Shown: one piece after another, positions 26,601 through 37,117 of the stretch
How the letters are laid out: each line of letters begins with the position of its first letter
Position numbering within the stretch: position 1 is the stretch's first letter
NCBI RefSeq assembly: GCF_964204865.1
Contig: NC_135251.1
Coordinates: 13,330,001-13,394,000, forward strand
Source: Styela clava
Taxonomy: Eukaryota; Chordata; Ascidiacea; Stolidobranchia; Styelidae
DNA: 64,000 nt
Direction: 5' to 3'
Position numbers and translations under genes: made by a program
Notes under the pieces: model-generated
Told to the model about the DNA's origin: nothing
Seen by the model: only the letters and a program-made list of their open reading frames with translations
Databases searched by the model: none

Positions 26601-27505
26601 TTAAGGAAAAGAAACAAATCGATTGTATCACATATTTGTATACTACATCACTCAAAAAATAGTTTTACTTCAATTTTTCTTTAGTCAATCCCGAGAAATA
26701 CAGCGCGGGTCACTCGAAATGCTTCCGCAGACCACGGGTTGGACGACCCTGATCTGTTCTATTAGGCTACTTGACTACTTCGCATTCCTTGTTGAATTTT
26801 TCATTATGCGCCGGATTTTAATGAAATTTGTGTTTGGTTTGCAGAATTACAGATGCCTGCCAAACGCCATGCTTTAATAAATCAGAGTCAGAGTGTAGAA
26901 ATGAATATGTGACTGCATGTATTCCCGACCATCCCCACGTTCATCCCGTGCATGACGAACCACGCGAGTCGGACCCCTGTTTTGAACACTTGGATGATTT
27001 TCATGAAAATCGAATGAAACTAGAATTAGGGTGGCTGGGAAATGCTGTCAGTGGGTTCTTCATTATCGCATTCTCAATCGGATGCGCACTTGGTAAAAAA
27101 TGGTGGCTTGGAAATAGATCTCAACAACAACATGTACCTGGAGGAATCCCTCAAACTGCTATTTTAGCATCTGAATTTGGAGGTCAACCTGCCCAAGACT
27201 TTGTGAACGGTCCGATGCAACCTGGTATTGGGGGTCAATTCCCGCAAACAAACGGTCCCTTCTCTGGTGTGGTCGGTAATCCCCAGATCCCACAGGCGTA
27301 TGGGTTTGCTCCTATAGTTCAGCAACAAAATCAGTTCAACGCCCCTCCGGCCTATGGATACAATCCACAGCATCCAATTCCACCACCTCCCCCAGGTACG
27401 ACACCTATACCGCAAACTATGCCGGGGTTTATTCCCCCTGGATCCCAGCCACCATCGTACAACAGTGCAATGACTGGACAGTATAACACAACCCAGTTCA
27501 ATTAA
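17688..27505 (+). CDS. CACHD1-like VWA-Cache membrane protein, copy B, with degenerate VWA metal site (13 exons)
   Basis: Exons 17688-18032, 18502-18710, 19328-19903, 20375-20502, 20789-20990, 21675-21786, 22360-22523, 22760-22867, 23573-23689, 24318-24453, 24842-25045, 25373-25755 and 26845-27505 join in frame to about 1114 aa. Every intron matches copy A in position and phase, so the pair arose by tandem duplication. The ATG at 17688 starts a clear signal peptide (MYSALLASLLIIGLCYG). The VWA keeps its fold pattern (DLVIVMD, LNAAFDYL, ILTYGV), but the MIDAS reads D202-G-D-L-L, the Thr loop reads GNANF and the third loop FVSGSQ. The motif ahead of the VWA is also lost. The second Cache keeps DFDHTARPWY (700-709), with Phe for Tyr as in human CACHD1. 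One TM helix (about 958-978) and a Pro/Gln tail with PPAY and PPSY follow. It is probably surface-anchored with a non-metal-dependent role. Confidence 0.9.
18900..19060 (+). repeat. Possible tRNA-derived SINE, intron 2 of CACHD1-like B
   Basis: GGCCGGCTCGATGGATTAGC resembles an A-box region, and GGGTTCAAATCC about 60 bases on is a good B box. The 3' part differs from the other SINEs in the window, so it would be a second family. Confidence 0.45.
24471..24667. mobile_element. MITE copy, intron 10 of CACHD1-like B
   Basis: It is closely similar over its length to 11880-12090, with the same ends. It sits in a non-homologous intron of the paralogue, so the two insertions are independent rather than inherited through the gene duplication. 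Confidence 0.7.
25844..26840 (-). mobile_element. Degenerate hAT transposon with transposase remnant in intron 12 of CACHD1-like B
   Basis: CAGGGTCGTCCAACTTTCTTGGCC at 25844 is a hAT-like terminus. On the minus strand, about 26320 down to 26017, the reading frame (one internal stop) gives FSSYSLPLDESNDIQVTA and then KGTTRG and KITTDGAQSM. This pattern belongs to the catalytic core of hAT transposases of the GTF2IRD2/SCAND3-related group. Further upstream the frame is broken. The right end was not located; the end given is the intron end and is only an upper bound. Confidence 0.7.
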
Positions 27506-27564
27506 ATTACATTTTTGTTATTAATATTTTTTCATTTTATGTCGCACAACCTATGTAAGATGCT

Positions 27565-27570
27565 AATAAA
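27565..27570 (+). terminator. Candidate polyadenylation signal of CACHD1-like B
   Basis: AATAAA lies 60 bases after the stop codon of copy B. Confidence 0.55.
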
Positions 27571-28296
27571 TATTGTAATGTCGTTACGATTTTGATTTAT
27601 GAATGTTTCGCATTTTGAATTTAAACACTAAGCTTTCCGGGAAACGGTCGGGTTTCTATATTTCCCAAGGGAGAGGAAAGTCGACAAAATGGCTTGATCA
27701 TATGAGCACGGCTTCTTCGTCGATTACCAATCGCGTTCTGTTATGAACAAATGCATGGGCTTGGAGTCCAGCAATTCGTTCGCAAAAAGATAAGTGATTT
27801 AGAACTTTGCCATACACAATACAAACACACAGGAAGAAAATTCAGAAAAGTTGCAAAATGATGTTCAAAATATGGGACAAAAAAGTACTGCATGACAATC
27901 TCCTTTTGGAAATTTCAATAAAAATGAAAAAGTCTGATAATGCATAAATAAAGAAATCGATGAGATGCTCCTTAATCGGACTAATCTTGTGAGTAGTGTG
28001 ATAATATATGTGGATGACGTATTCGCAGGAGCAGTGGAAATAAAAGAAATAATGTAATAAATGCGGACACATACTAACCGCGCATACCAGGTATAACATT
28101 GTCCCGTGAACGCACTAAAGGTAATAAGCGATGACTTGTATATCTCTTAAAGCCCATTGCGAAGGCACCAAACATTAACAAATGCTGAACACCTAGTCCG
28201 TATTACAACAAAATATATGTAAAGATTAAAGATATGATCCAAATACTTCCGATTTCGGCCAGGTCAAATCTTCAATCAGTAAATATTACTCCAGAG

Positions 28297-28901
28297 CAGG
28301 TCTGCCCAACTTTTTAAGTGCAGCAAGCGCTTTCACTCGAAGAAATTCATTGCGGGTCGCAAACGCGTTTGCCAAACTCAAATACCAGCAGAGTTCTGAT
28401 AAACATGAGCAAAAAGCAACTTTAATAACATAACATCAATGAAGTCAACAGTCTCTAGTGACTAAGTGGGGATATAGCCGAAAGATTGGACAGTGGTTTA
28501 CTATCTGGAGTCAACAGAAAATATATTACTTTTGTGCCGATAAGGACGACACGAAAGCTAATAAAAAAGAATAAAATAAGTTTGTAAATTTAGGTTACAA
28601 ATTCATTTTATAATTTTCTTCGGCGTCTCGTCGCCAATGACGGCGCAATAGCGTTGTTTGTCGAATCGAACTCGCAATTCCGGAAGGAATAAAAAAATAA
28701 GCAGCAATGTCCACCAAGGCACAAGACTCGATGCATGCGTAAATAGGGAACCTGACATTTAGATGTGGATGGCCAGAACAATCGCACCAAAATTCCGAAA
28801 CATACTTTAGTCTATAAAAGTACTAGAAAATTTAATGAAAAGTCTGCTTATATACCCATTATATGTCGGGCCGCATGTGGCTCGCTGGTGAGGCAGCCAT
28901 G
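28297..28901. mobile_element. Non-autonomous hAT element (CAGGYCTGC family)
   Basis: The left end CAGGTCTGCCCAACTTTTTA and a right end containing GGGCCGCATGTGGC match the architecture of the element at 62778-63743, so both belong to one family. The right boundary is approximate and no clear target duplication is seen. Confidence 0.55.
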
Positions 28902-28915
28902 ATCTAGTACTAGTA

Positions 28916-30895
28916 CAGTGATTTTCAACCGGTGTTCCGCGGAACACTGGTGTCCCGCGAGAGACCTTCAGGTGTTCCGCGAAAAATTGCTTTTTTGAAG
29001 GAATATTACGTCATAACTGAAATTCAACGAGCCGATGAACTTATACAAATTACACAAGGCTGCGGGTTGATGTACTTCTAGAAACTTTCTGGATTGGGGC
29101 CTCCAGGAAATTTCCAATTCGTGCTAAAAAGCACTTTCAATCTTGCTACCATTTTTCACTACCTATCCTTGCGAAATGAGCTTTTTGAACATGATCGAAT
29201 AGAGAATGGAAAATTAAAATATTCGAATGATATTTTACCATTCGTATATCCGATACCACGTGACATGTACCGCTCTGCTTGGATTGGCACGAAACTCGCG
29301 CGCGCTGGTAAATCATCTCTTGGATTTTGCAAAAAGTGCGCCGACAATATTTCGTAAATGTAGAAACGTCAATTCAAATAGGATATTTAGAATAACGTTC
29401 TCGGACTTAAGATGTTATTAATCATTCCACGCGTGACCGGGATATAAAATTCATTATCGGAAATTAAGAGTTACGAAGACGTTTTCAATAGCCTACGTTC
29501 CTAGACGTTTTCGTTCAAAGTGTGCTTAAGATGTTATTAATCATTCCACGCGTGACCGGGATATAAAATTCATTATCGGAAATTAAGAGTTACGAAGACG
29601 TTTTCAATAGCCTACGTTCCTAGACGTTTTCGTTCAAAGTGTGCTATCGTCAACTTGCTTAACGGTCACTTAGAAATGGCCTTATTCCAGATTTTAAAGC
29701 CGATGCAAATAAGAAAAATCAGAATAGAATTAATTTGGGCTTTGAAATCACTCCTTAATTTCATTAACATCTCTGTCGCCGATGTGATAGCATAGTTATA
29801 CCAATAATATGAAACTTTGATCTCCGCCGACCCTCAAGAATTAATAATTGCGCACAGGAACGAAAAGCGGAAATATAAAAACGTACAGGGGACAAAATGA
29901 TCGATTATGACAAAATTAACCAGTAAAAATCGCTTTGTTGCCGATTTTCAATTTTTCTATTGATTTCCAAACCGACCTCCGGCGTTCTGGAATCATGTTG
30001 TGTGTTATAGGGCAACAAAGATTCGACCCTATCTGCGTGTCCACACTCCCGTGTTATTGAACACACGTTAACAGAGTGTAACTCCGATCTTGACTCCTTC
30101 AGAGGTCAAAAAGCACACAATGTATTGAATGCCAATTGTTATATTGTAAAGTTGCACAATCGAATTGATCCAAATAACGAATTACACTTGAAACCTTAGC
30201 AAGTATATTATATGAAACCAAATTTCTAACTAACAAAGAACGGCAAAGACAAGCTACACTGAGTGAGAGAAATACACCATAAAGGAAATGAATTGGGACA
30301 ACGACCTTGTTTCAGGCAAATAACATGCACTACTAACAATAAGTTGTGAAAATATTAAAATACACAGTAACTATCCTTATGTACTTGCTACAGTGTAAAA
30401 AATATTGTCATAGGACTATTCGGTATTCGAATTATTTCAGTTGAAAAAATATTTGATTTTACCCACCACTTTATTGGCCACTATGCAAGTCGAAAAACGT
30501 GGGAAATAAAGGGCCGTTGAAAAAAGCTGCGTGTTCCTGTCACTTCAAGTCCAGTCAGAATCAAATATTTAAAACTCATCGTAACAGCCCCAAATATCAC
30601 ACTAAAATACCATCCCTGTTTCTAGCTTATTATAGTATGCATAAGCAAACTCGCAAAAACATTTACCGTATATATGTGTACCATACTTTAGCTCTTGTAG
30701 CTCTGAATCGGAACGTGCCACGTCTTTTCCAGCTAAAGAGGACAAGTTATATAATCAATTTCGTTATTTTCATGTCGAAATGATCGATGTCAGTTAAATT
30801 ACATAATATAGTTTAAAAAAATCTCATTTGGTGCTTCGCCATAATTTTAGACTATGAAAAGTGTTCCGCGGTACAAAAAAGGTTGAAAATCACTG
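28916..30895. mobile_element. About 2-kb hAT-type element without transposase
   Basis: The left end CAGTGATTTTCAACCGGTGTT continues into GTTCCGCGGAAC; the right end, read in reverse complement, is CAGTGATTTTCAACCTTTTTT with GTACCGCGGAACAC just inside. These terminal inverted repeats are of the common hAT type. The interior has only short open frames unrelated to transposase. The flanks TACTAGTA and TTTAGTAG are not a clean 8-bp duplication. Confidence 0.7.
29406..29643. repeat. Exact 119-bp tandem duplication
   Basis: Two adjacent copies, 29406-29524 and 29525-29643, starting CTTAAGATGTTATTAATC and ending TTTTCGTTCAAAGTGTG, look identical. They lie inside the 2-kb hAT element, so they arose within it, recently. 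Confidence 0.9.
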
Positions 30896-32494
30896 TTTAG
30901 TAGAGCATTGGTTCCCTACAATTACATGGTCACAGAGTCTTTGCGAGGCCCCACAGCAGTAGGAGCAAAAAATGCAATTTCGTCGGCATACTTTTCCTCT
31001 ATAGTAAAATTTCCCGCCTTTCAGATAGTCATCACCTGCCAAGGTTACTTCACAGAGTGTTTTTATTCTTCTGTACATGAATTGCTTGATCATAATGGGT
31101 TATCTGTCAATCAAAATGACCTGTAAATACTGAATACCGCTGCGAATTCTAACCTTTGTAGTTGTTTAACAATCCACCCGACTTCTATTGTAGACGCAGA
31201 ACAAATCTTACATTTCTAATATTTCCAAGGAACGGCAATGAGGCGATAATTTCATTGACTTTGACAAAGTAAGCTTAGGCTGCGAACCACTGCTCTAGAC
31301 TTCTGTGTCGCGGTTGCCATGAAAGAATCAAACGGTAGTAGTATATCCCGTTTTAGGCGCACAGTCCCACTTTTCAACGTCTTGCCTTGAGGTCACAAAA
31401 ATATGGATTATGGTCAGATTCCTTGATTATCGCACTCAATCCTCGCCCCGTTCGAAGACGTACAACATAACGCGATTTGTAAAACAGCCATCGCGACACC
31501 GCGCCATATTTTTTTTTGATTCGAATCAAACACAAATTTCTGGACATAAAAATGCGTAGGAGAAACTAAGATAATACAACAACTTCATATTAAAACAATA
31601 CGAACGAGCATTCAAGTGTACCCTCAATAATGACACCGGAAACTGTTGTCAAGTATGAATATCAGCACACCAGATTGCAAGCTGTTTCAAGAACTTTTCT
31701 CTATCAATTTTGTTGAAATATGCTAACTTTTATAGCAATTAGCAAGTGTGCCGCCCCAAACTTAGACCTCACTGATGTGACAAAATACAAATATTTTGTA
31801 AACACTGATCTAAAATTACAACATAACAGCAGCAATACAATAACAGCAAACAGTGAGCAAATACACAACAGTTCAGGTTAGAAACAACACATTAGTACCA
31901 TATTAATGCATCAGGGCAGGGGTATATCCGACTCCCGTGCTATTTTCTTGATTTATAAATTACAGACATATTCCCAATATAAACAATTCTTTCAATCACA
32001 GAAAGACCAATACAACTATTAAGATGATAAAATTTTTATTTTCTATAAATGTGAAATGGAATCGATATTAAGCCATGAATTCAGGCTGGTGTGGACTTAA
32101 CAATAACTGACTCAGATGATTGTAAATGGCTGTATCGTCACTACACAATCATCTACCAGAAACTTTCAAATCTGATGTTTTATTAATAATCGTATATCAT
32201 GTGTTTTCTGGTTTGACAAAAAAAAATTTCTCTCTCCCTCGTGGTAATTTACAATGACTTAAACTGTATCATTAGAAATAGAAAATTTTCTGCCTTAAAA
32301 TTAGAATAAGCACCTTACGAACATGCAATGAAACCTATCATATAAAATTGTAAATTAATTGAACAAAATATTACATAGTGTTACTTACAATAAAGAACAA
32401 AATTAGTACAAAAATAAATGCAATTAACCCTTAAATACAGAAATTTGAGGAGAATATGAACTTTCTGATTACCGATATCGCCAGAAGAAAACCC

Positions 32495-32500
32495 TTTATT
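32495..32500 (-). terminator. Candidate polyadenylation signal of TBCB
   Basis: TTTATT on the plus strand reads AATAAA on the minus strand, 42 bases beyond the TBCB stop codon (32543-32545). Confidence 0.55.
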
Positions 32501-32542
32501 TCAGTTTTTATCCAAACATTAAGGACCAAGGTAATCATCAAA

Positions 32543-35500
32543 TTACATTTCTTCATCATCATCGTCCAAACCATCATCAAGCGGAGGAAAATCTCCACAT
32601 TTAACACTGAAAGGTCTCAGAAAACTGCCATATTTATTAGCACATTCAAAATATTTTATTCCATCTACAGTTCCATTATTTTTTCCATATGGTTCATCAT
32701 ATTCAACACCAATCCATAAGTTAGGTTGAAACTCTGTCATACCTAGAAAAATTTGGTTATGATAACAAATAAACCTGTGTTGCATTACATGTAGAGAAAG
32801 AGCACTCGGATTGAATCTGGACATTTACTCTTGGGTAAAGGGGGTAAGTGGATCACTCATCCAGTTACCAGTCCAGATTGGGTATGGTATATCAATTCCA
32901 CGCTTCAGAAAACAAATAACTGGCTAATTAATCCCATACCCACCTTGGACTGGTAACCTGACAAGGGGCTGTGGATTGTCATATGATTTAGCCGTCTTTT
33001 CTCCTTTCCTTAAGAAATGAGGGCGTCTGACACAACGTCAGATTGTGTCATGCTTGTCTCGATAATAATCAAAGATGTAAATCCTATCCTATATGCATGG
33101 TGATGTCCATATATGTGTATAAAGTTTGTGATCAACTCAAATGTTTTTTTTTTGAATAAGGTATAAAATAAAGAATAATTAATTACTGCCACTCAAAAAA
33201 AAAATGCAAAAATACAAGCTAGAAAATTAAACTAACTAAATATATTCATTGAATAATATATCAAATTCACATAATACCTTCATTTAACTAGGGTTAATCT
33301 TACCAACAAATTTCACTGTGCCCCTTCGTGGCATATTATTTGGCAGCTTAACTTCACATCTGCTGCCAACTTTTATATTTTCCAACGCTTCCTTCTCCAT
33401 CTGTTTCCTTTCTTCCTCTTTTTGTTTCATTCTTACCTGTTCTTCAGGATCGTATTTTCCCATTTTTTTCTTTTTTAAAAATGCTCTAACAGAATCTATG
33501 AAAATAATGAGTAATTAGGTCTTAAACACACAAACAAGACCTTACCCATTTAATAATTCCGCGCTCCCGGAGTATGTGCACCAAGATAGCGCACAACCTG
33601 AACCCTAACCTGGTACAACTACTATGTTCAGGTTGTGCGCAATCTTAGTGCACATACTTCTGGAGGTTCAATAATCCAATACTATTGATAGAATTTTATT
33701 TTGATAGACATATGACTAATTTTTAAATACTCCCTGAAATATTCAGATGAAATTTTCAAAGAGGAAACGTTTGATACGATAGCATAGTTTGCAGTAGTGA
33801 AGTCTCAAGGTACAAACCTGATTTTTTACTATAGGCTTCGTCTGATATCGAATATTTTTCTACTTTCGATACATCTTCGTATTCCCCAACTTTTCTAGAC
33901 TTTTCTCTGTCAATAACCTGAAATGTTAAATAAATACTTATATATAATAACACTTGTAATATAATTATTATTTATTTTATTTCATATTGGATGAAGCCAT
34001 CCAATAGGGCTGGGCATTTTCGAATATCTGATGATTTCAGAATCAAATCAAATATTTTTTCCAAATAGAATCTATATTACTTGGAAGATATGTAATTCTA
34101 CTGACTGTTTCATTGTAATGGGTCCTTTAGATACATAAATTAGTGAATACACGTAATCTATTACTCACACAGTTCGCAGAGTGTTCACAAATAGTGAGAA
34201 ACATGTTTCATCAATAACTCACTTGGAAGATAAGAGTCATATGTTAGAATTGCATTTTGAAAATTTGACATGAATTAAAAAAATGAGGGATTCATCTCGA
34301 CCTGTGGGCAGACAAAAAAAGCAAGACGGCGGCGATTTGAAATTCCCATCTAAACCGATTCGAATAATTCACTATTCGATTCGAATTGCCCATCCCTAAC
34401 CATTTGAAGTCATCAGAGTCTGTTACCAGCTTAAACATTTCCTCCAAAAGAAACTTCAAAATGAAGCTTTCCATGCGGTAATTAAAAAAATAGTTGCTAA
34501 CTTGCTACCACCTGGCTTATATATCTTTAATAACTTACATGCAGTCTCATATTATCATCAATATGATATGAACCAAGAAGTGCAGATGAGTCGCTCAATT
34601 TACAAGCGAGTTTATTATCTTCTGTATAAACTTCCAAGTCCATGTTAAGTGCAGGAATACCTGTTATGAGCTCCAGTTTATCCTGTACAAACGATATGAC
34701 AAAACAATATGGTAAACACATGGATTGTATTATGCAGGTTTATGTTATGTGAACTTGTGAAGAATGTTTGACTAAGAATAAGTGAGACATTAAATTGTTG
34801 AACACAAAACCTTAGAGACAATGAAAATTAAAAATGAACTTCAGGGGTCGAGCAGTCTTTATATATCACAGAAGCATAAAAAAATTACACAACAATAACA
34901 TATAGAAAGTAATTTTGAGGTAAATGCATCAGAATTATGCTGTGAATTAATATTTATTTTTTTTCAAAAGTCAAGAATATCAAAGTATTCATATATCTAG
35001 ATATAGAAATCCATGAATAGCTTTACGGCCCATGGACAATACGCCCAAGATATTTTGTCCCTTGAACCATTCCAATGTATAACCCGCAAATGATAATTTG
35101 AGTTATGACTTTGACTATCGGCCATCTTGAGCTTTGTTTAAAAATAATAATATCTAAATACACAAATATATATATACAGTATAGATTCATTCACTACAGT
35201 AGCGACATATACCATATAGCCTACTGTTAATTTGTGATTGGAAAATTCGAAGCCCTGGGGCAAAAGTCTGTATAGTCTATACCAATAAATATTCTGTCAC
35301 TTTGTCAAGAATAGGTATCGGTACCGTAAAACAGAAACAAAGAATAAAGTATAGTTTTGTAAAGTAAAGTATTGTATTTGAATTGTGAATTTAGTATAAT
35401 GGGCACAGTTCTCTGATTCCAAGATGTCCCGACATTTGGTCCAATAAAACAAACAAACACTCTATTTGTCTCAGAAATGAGGGCATCTGACACAACGTCA

Positions 35501-36590
35501 GATTGTGTCATGCTTGTCTTGATAATAATCAAAATTAATCATGGTCGCCACAAGACAAAAATTGCAGTATTCTGTTAAAAACTCTCAAATGCTACAGTTT
35601 CCATTAGTAAATCTAAGTAAATTTTTCCAAGGAATTTAATGGCAATGTTTTTAGATTGCGTTCCTTTTAGTTTATTGCGCCGTGTTGGATTATCAATATG
35701 GAGGCCAAATCATGTAAAGAGGTTCGCACTCATTGTTATGACTGATGTGTCAATGTCAGAATGTAGGGGCTATTCTTGGAATCAGAGAACTGTGCCGCAC
35801 TGATATGAATTTGGTAGCCTAAGATATGTAAATAAAAGCCGAGAACATGTTCAAACATTGATAGAATGCCCTGGGGCAAAAGTCTGTATAGTCTATACCA
35901 ATAAATATTCTGTCACTTTGTCAAGAATAGGTACCGGTACCGTAAAACAGAAACAAAGTATAGTTTTGTAAAGTATTGTATTTGAATTGTGGCGGCGGAG
36001 TGGCTCAACGGGCTAAGCGCTCGCCACCGCATCTCTAATTACTCTGCGTGGGTTCACAGGTTCGAATCCCATGCAGGGATGGTTATGTGCGAGAGGATTG
36101 CTGGACTCCTCGCCGTCGTTGGGTGGTTCACGTAACTGCTGGTCGGTTAGGGCTTCCTCCACCACCAAGTCCCTGCTTCCGAAAACAAACGATACAGTAA
36201 AACTAATCCCATACCCGACTTGGAATGGTAACCGGACGAGAGGCCGTGGTTCGCCATATGGATAAGCCGTCTTATCGGCTTTCCTCTCCCTCGGGATAAA
36301 TATGTAAATCCTAATAGACATATGAAAAATGCAACCTTTCTACTTATGCATGCTTTCTGCTATTTATTTTTGGTCATATTTTATTGCAGTATTGTATCGG
36401 AAAAAAGAAAATGATGAACGCAAAAAAAAATTTATGATTAGTTAGAAAATAATATTTCCCATACCTTCAAGGCATCAATTGTAAGACCTCTACCGAATTT
36501 CCGTTCACTATAACATGTGTTCAGGCTGATGGAAGAACTCAAACTAAGCTGAACAACTTCTGCCGAATGTATAGAAATAGTCTCCATCAT
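32543..36590 (-). CDS. TBCB: Tubulin-folding cofactor B (five exons)
   Basis: In transcript order the exons are 36590-36465, 34682-34539, 33917-33818, 33495-33304 and 32742-32543. They join in frame (phases 0, 0, 1, 1) to about 253 aa; human TBCB has 244. The N-terminal half is a ubiquitin-like domain (SLNTCYSERKFGRGLTIDAL, MDLEVYTEDN, LLGSYHIDDNMRLHVID). A charged helical linker follows (VGEYEDVSKVEKYSISDEAY, then SVRAFLKKKKMGKYDPEE). The C-terminal half is a CAP-Gly domain (VGSRCEVKLP, RRGTVKFVG, WIGVEYDEPYGKNNGTVDG, KYFECANKYGSFLRP). The protein ends DDDDEEM, where vertebrate TBCB ends in DEI. Known role: cytosolic chaperone that works with TBCE on alpha-tubulin. Two Met codons (36590 and 36587) can both serve as start. 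It is divergent from the dynein light chain gene. Confidence 0.96.
32820..33095 (+). repeat. Truncated SINE, last intron of TBCB
   Basis: It shares AATCCCATACCCACCTTGGA, CTGGTAACC, a CATATGATTTAGCCGTCTT stretch and TGTAAATCCTATCC with the SINE at 35994. A stretch at 33025-33075 (CTGACACAACGTCAGATTGT onward) recurs at 35478-35530. Confidence 0.6.
33561..33668. mobile_element. Compact palindromic MITE, intron of TBCB
   Basis: GCTCCCGGAGTATGTGCACC at the left and the complementary GTGCACATACTTCTGGAGG at the right, with internal GCGCACAACCTGAAC arms, form a nearly complete foldback. Same family as 4754-4950. Confidence 0.75.
35253..35992. repeat. Direct-repeat pair (35253-35394 and 35869-35992) in TBCB intron 1
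   Basis: Two copies, about 95% alike, start CCCTGGGGCAAAAGTCTGTA and run through GGTAYCGGTACCGTAAAACAG to TTTGAATTGTG. The sequence GGCACAGTTCTCTGATTCC at 35402 recurs inverted near 35775-35797. The second copy abuts the SINE head at 35993, so the block looks like a composite or nested element. Confidence 0.7.
35993..36311 (+). repeat. tRNA-derived SINE, near full length
   Basis: The head has a good A box (TGGCTCAACGG at 36000) and B box (GGTTCGAATCC at 36059), the RNA polymerase III promoter of a tRNA-derived SINE. The body is shared with copies at 8460, 32820 and, inverted, 40843. It lies in intron 1 of TBCB, opposite to the gene. Confidence 0.8.
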
Positions 36591-37117
36591 GATAAACTTC
36601 GAATGCTGTGTAGCCTAGTTGAAGATAGAAAATCTTCCAGTTTGCAAGAACTTTTCAAGGCAAGAAGTTGTCGAAAAGTCGTAGAAGGATCGAGAGACAC
36701 AGAAACGCCCGAGACACTCAGAAAATCACGTTTATTACTGTTGGGTCACGCTACACTAATTATTCGAACTTTGAGATCAAAGGTTATACCACTGAATCCC
36801 CAATTGCAACATTTAAATTGAATGGTATCTTGAGTAGCTCTATAAAAATATATAAAAGTAGATTATTAACTTAATATTAAATAAAAACCTCCCTATATTA
36901 CGCATCCTGTCACATTATACAACCAGCTTTATCCATGCGAAAAATGGGTGCCATGGTGATCGACAAGCTTCACTGAATTTGTAGTACGCCAGTTTGCTAA
37001 GGTGGATTTTCGGTTGGAAAGCATTTTGTATTTTTGCTTATTCACTATCATAAACGCTGTTACTCGGTAGATATTTTCAAAATTTAAGTATTCGGAATCG
37101 TTTTTGTAGTGGTTAAA
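36591..37117. promoter_or_regulatory. Divergent intergenic region TBCB - DNAL1
   Basis: 527 bp separate the start codons of two divergently transcribed tubulin/cilium genes, so any promoter elements must lie here or in the first introns. No clear TATA box was recognised. TTTTTGTAG ending at 37109 is a 3' splice-like site 8 bases before the DNAL1 ATG. Confidence 0.5.

Larger units (their letters stand above)
27571..32494. other. Transposon-rich region between CACHD1-like B and TBCB
   Basis: About 4.9 kb with no supported host gene. It holds hAT-type elements at about 28297-28901 and 28916-30895, a likely third hAT end at 31295 and a 119-bp exact tandem duplication. From about 31300 to 32490 I see only AT-rich sequence. 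Confidence 0.6.

Noticed and set aside
29094-29357. 87-codon frame inside the 2-kb hAT element
   Set aside because: It has no similarity to a transposase or known domain and is short enough to be chance in this AT-rich DNA.
36000-36080. Possible tRNA gene (A and B boxes)
   Set aside because: The sequence does not form a complete cloverleaf and continues into a body shared by other copies, so it is a SINE head rather than a tRNA gene.
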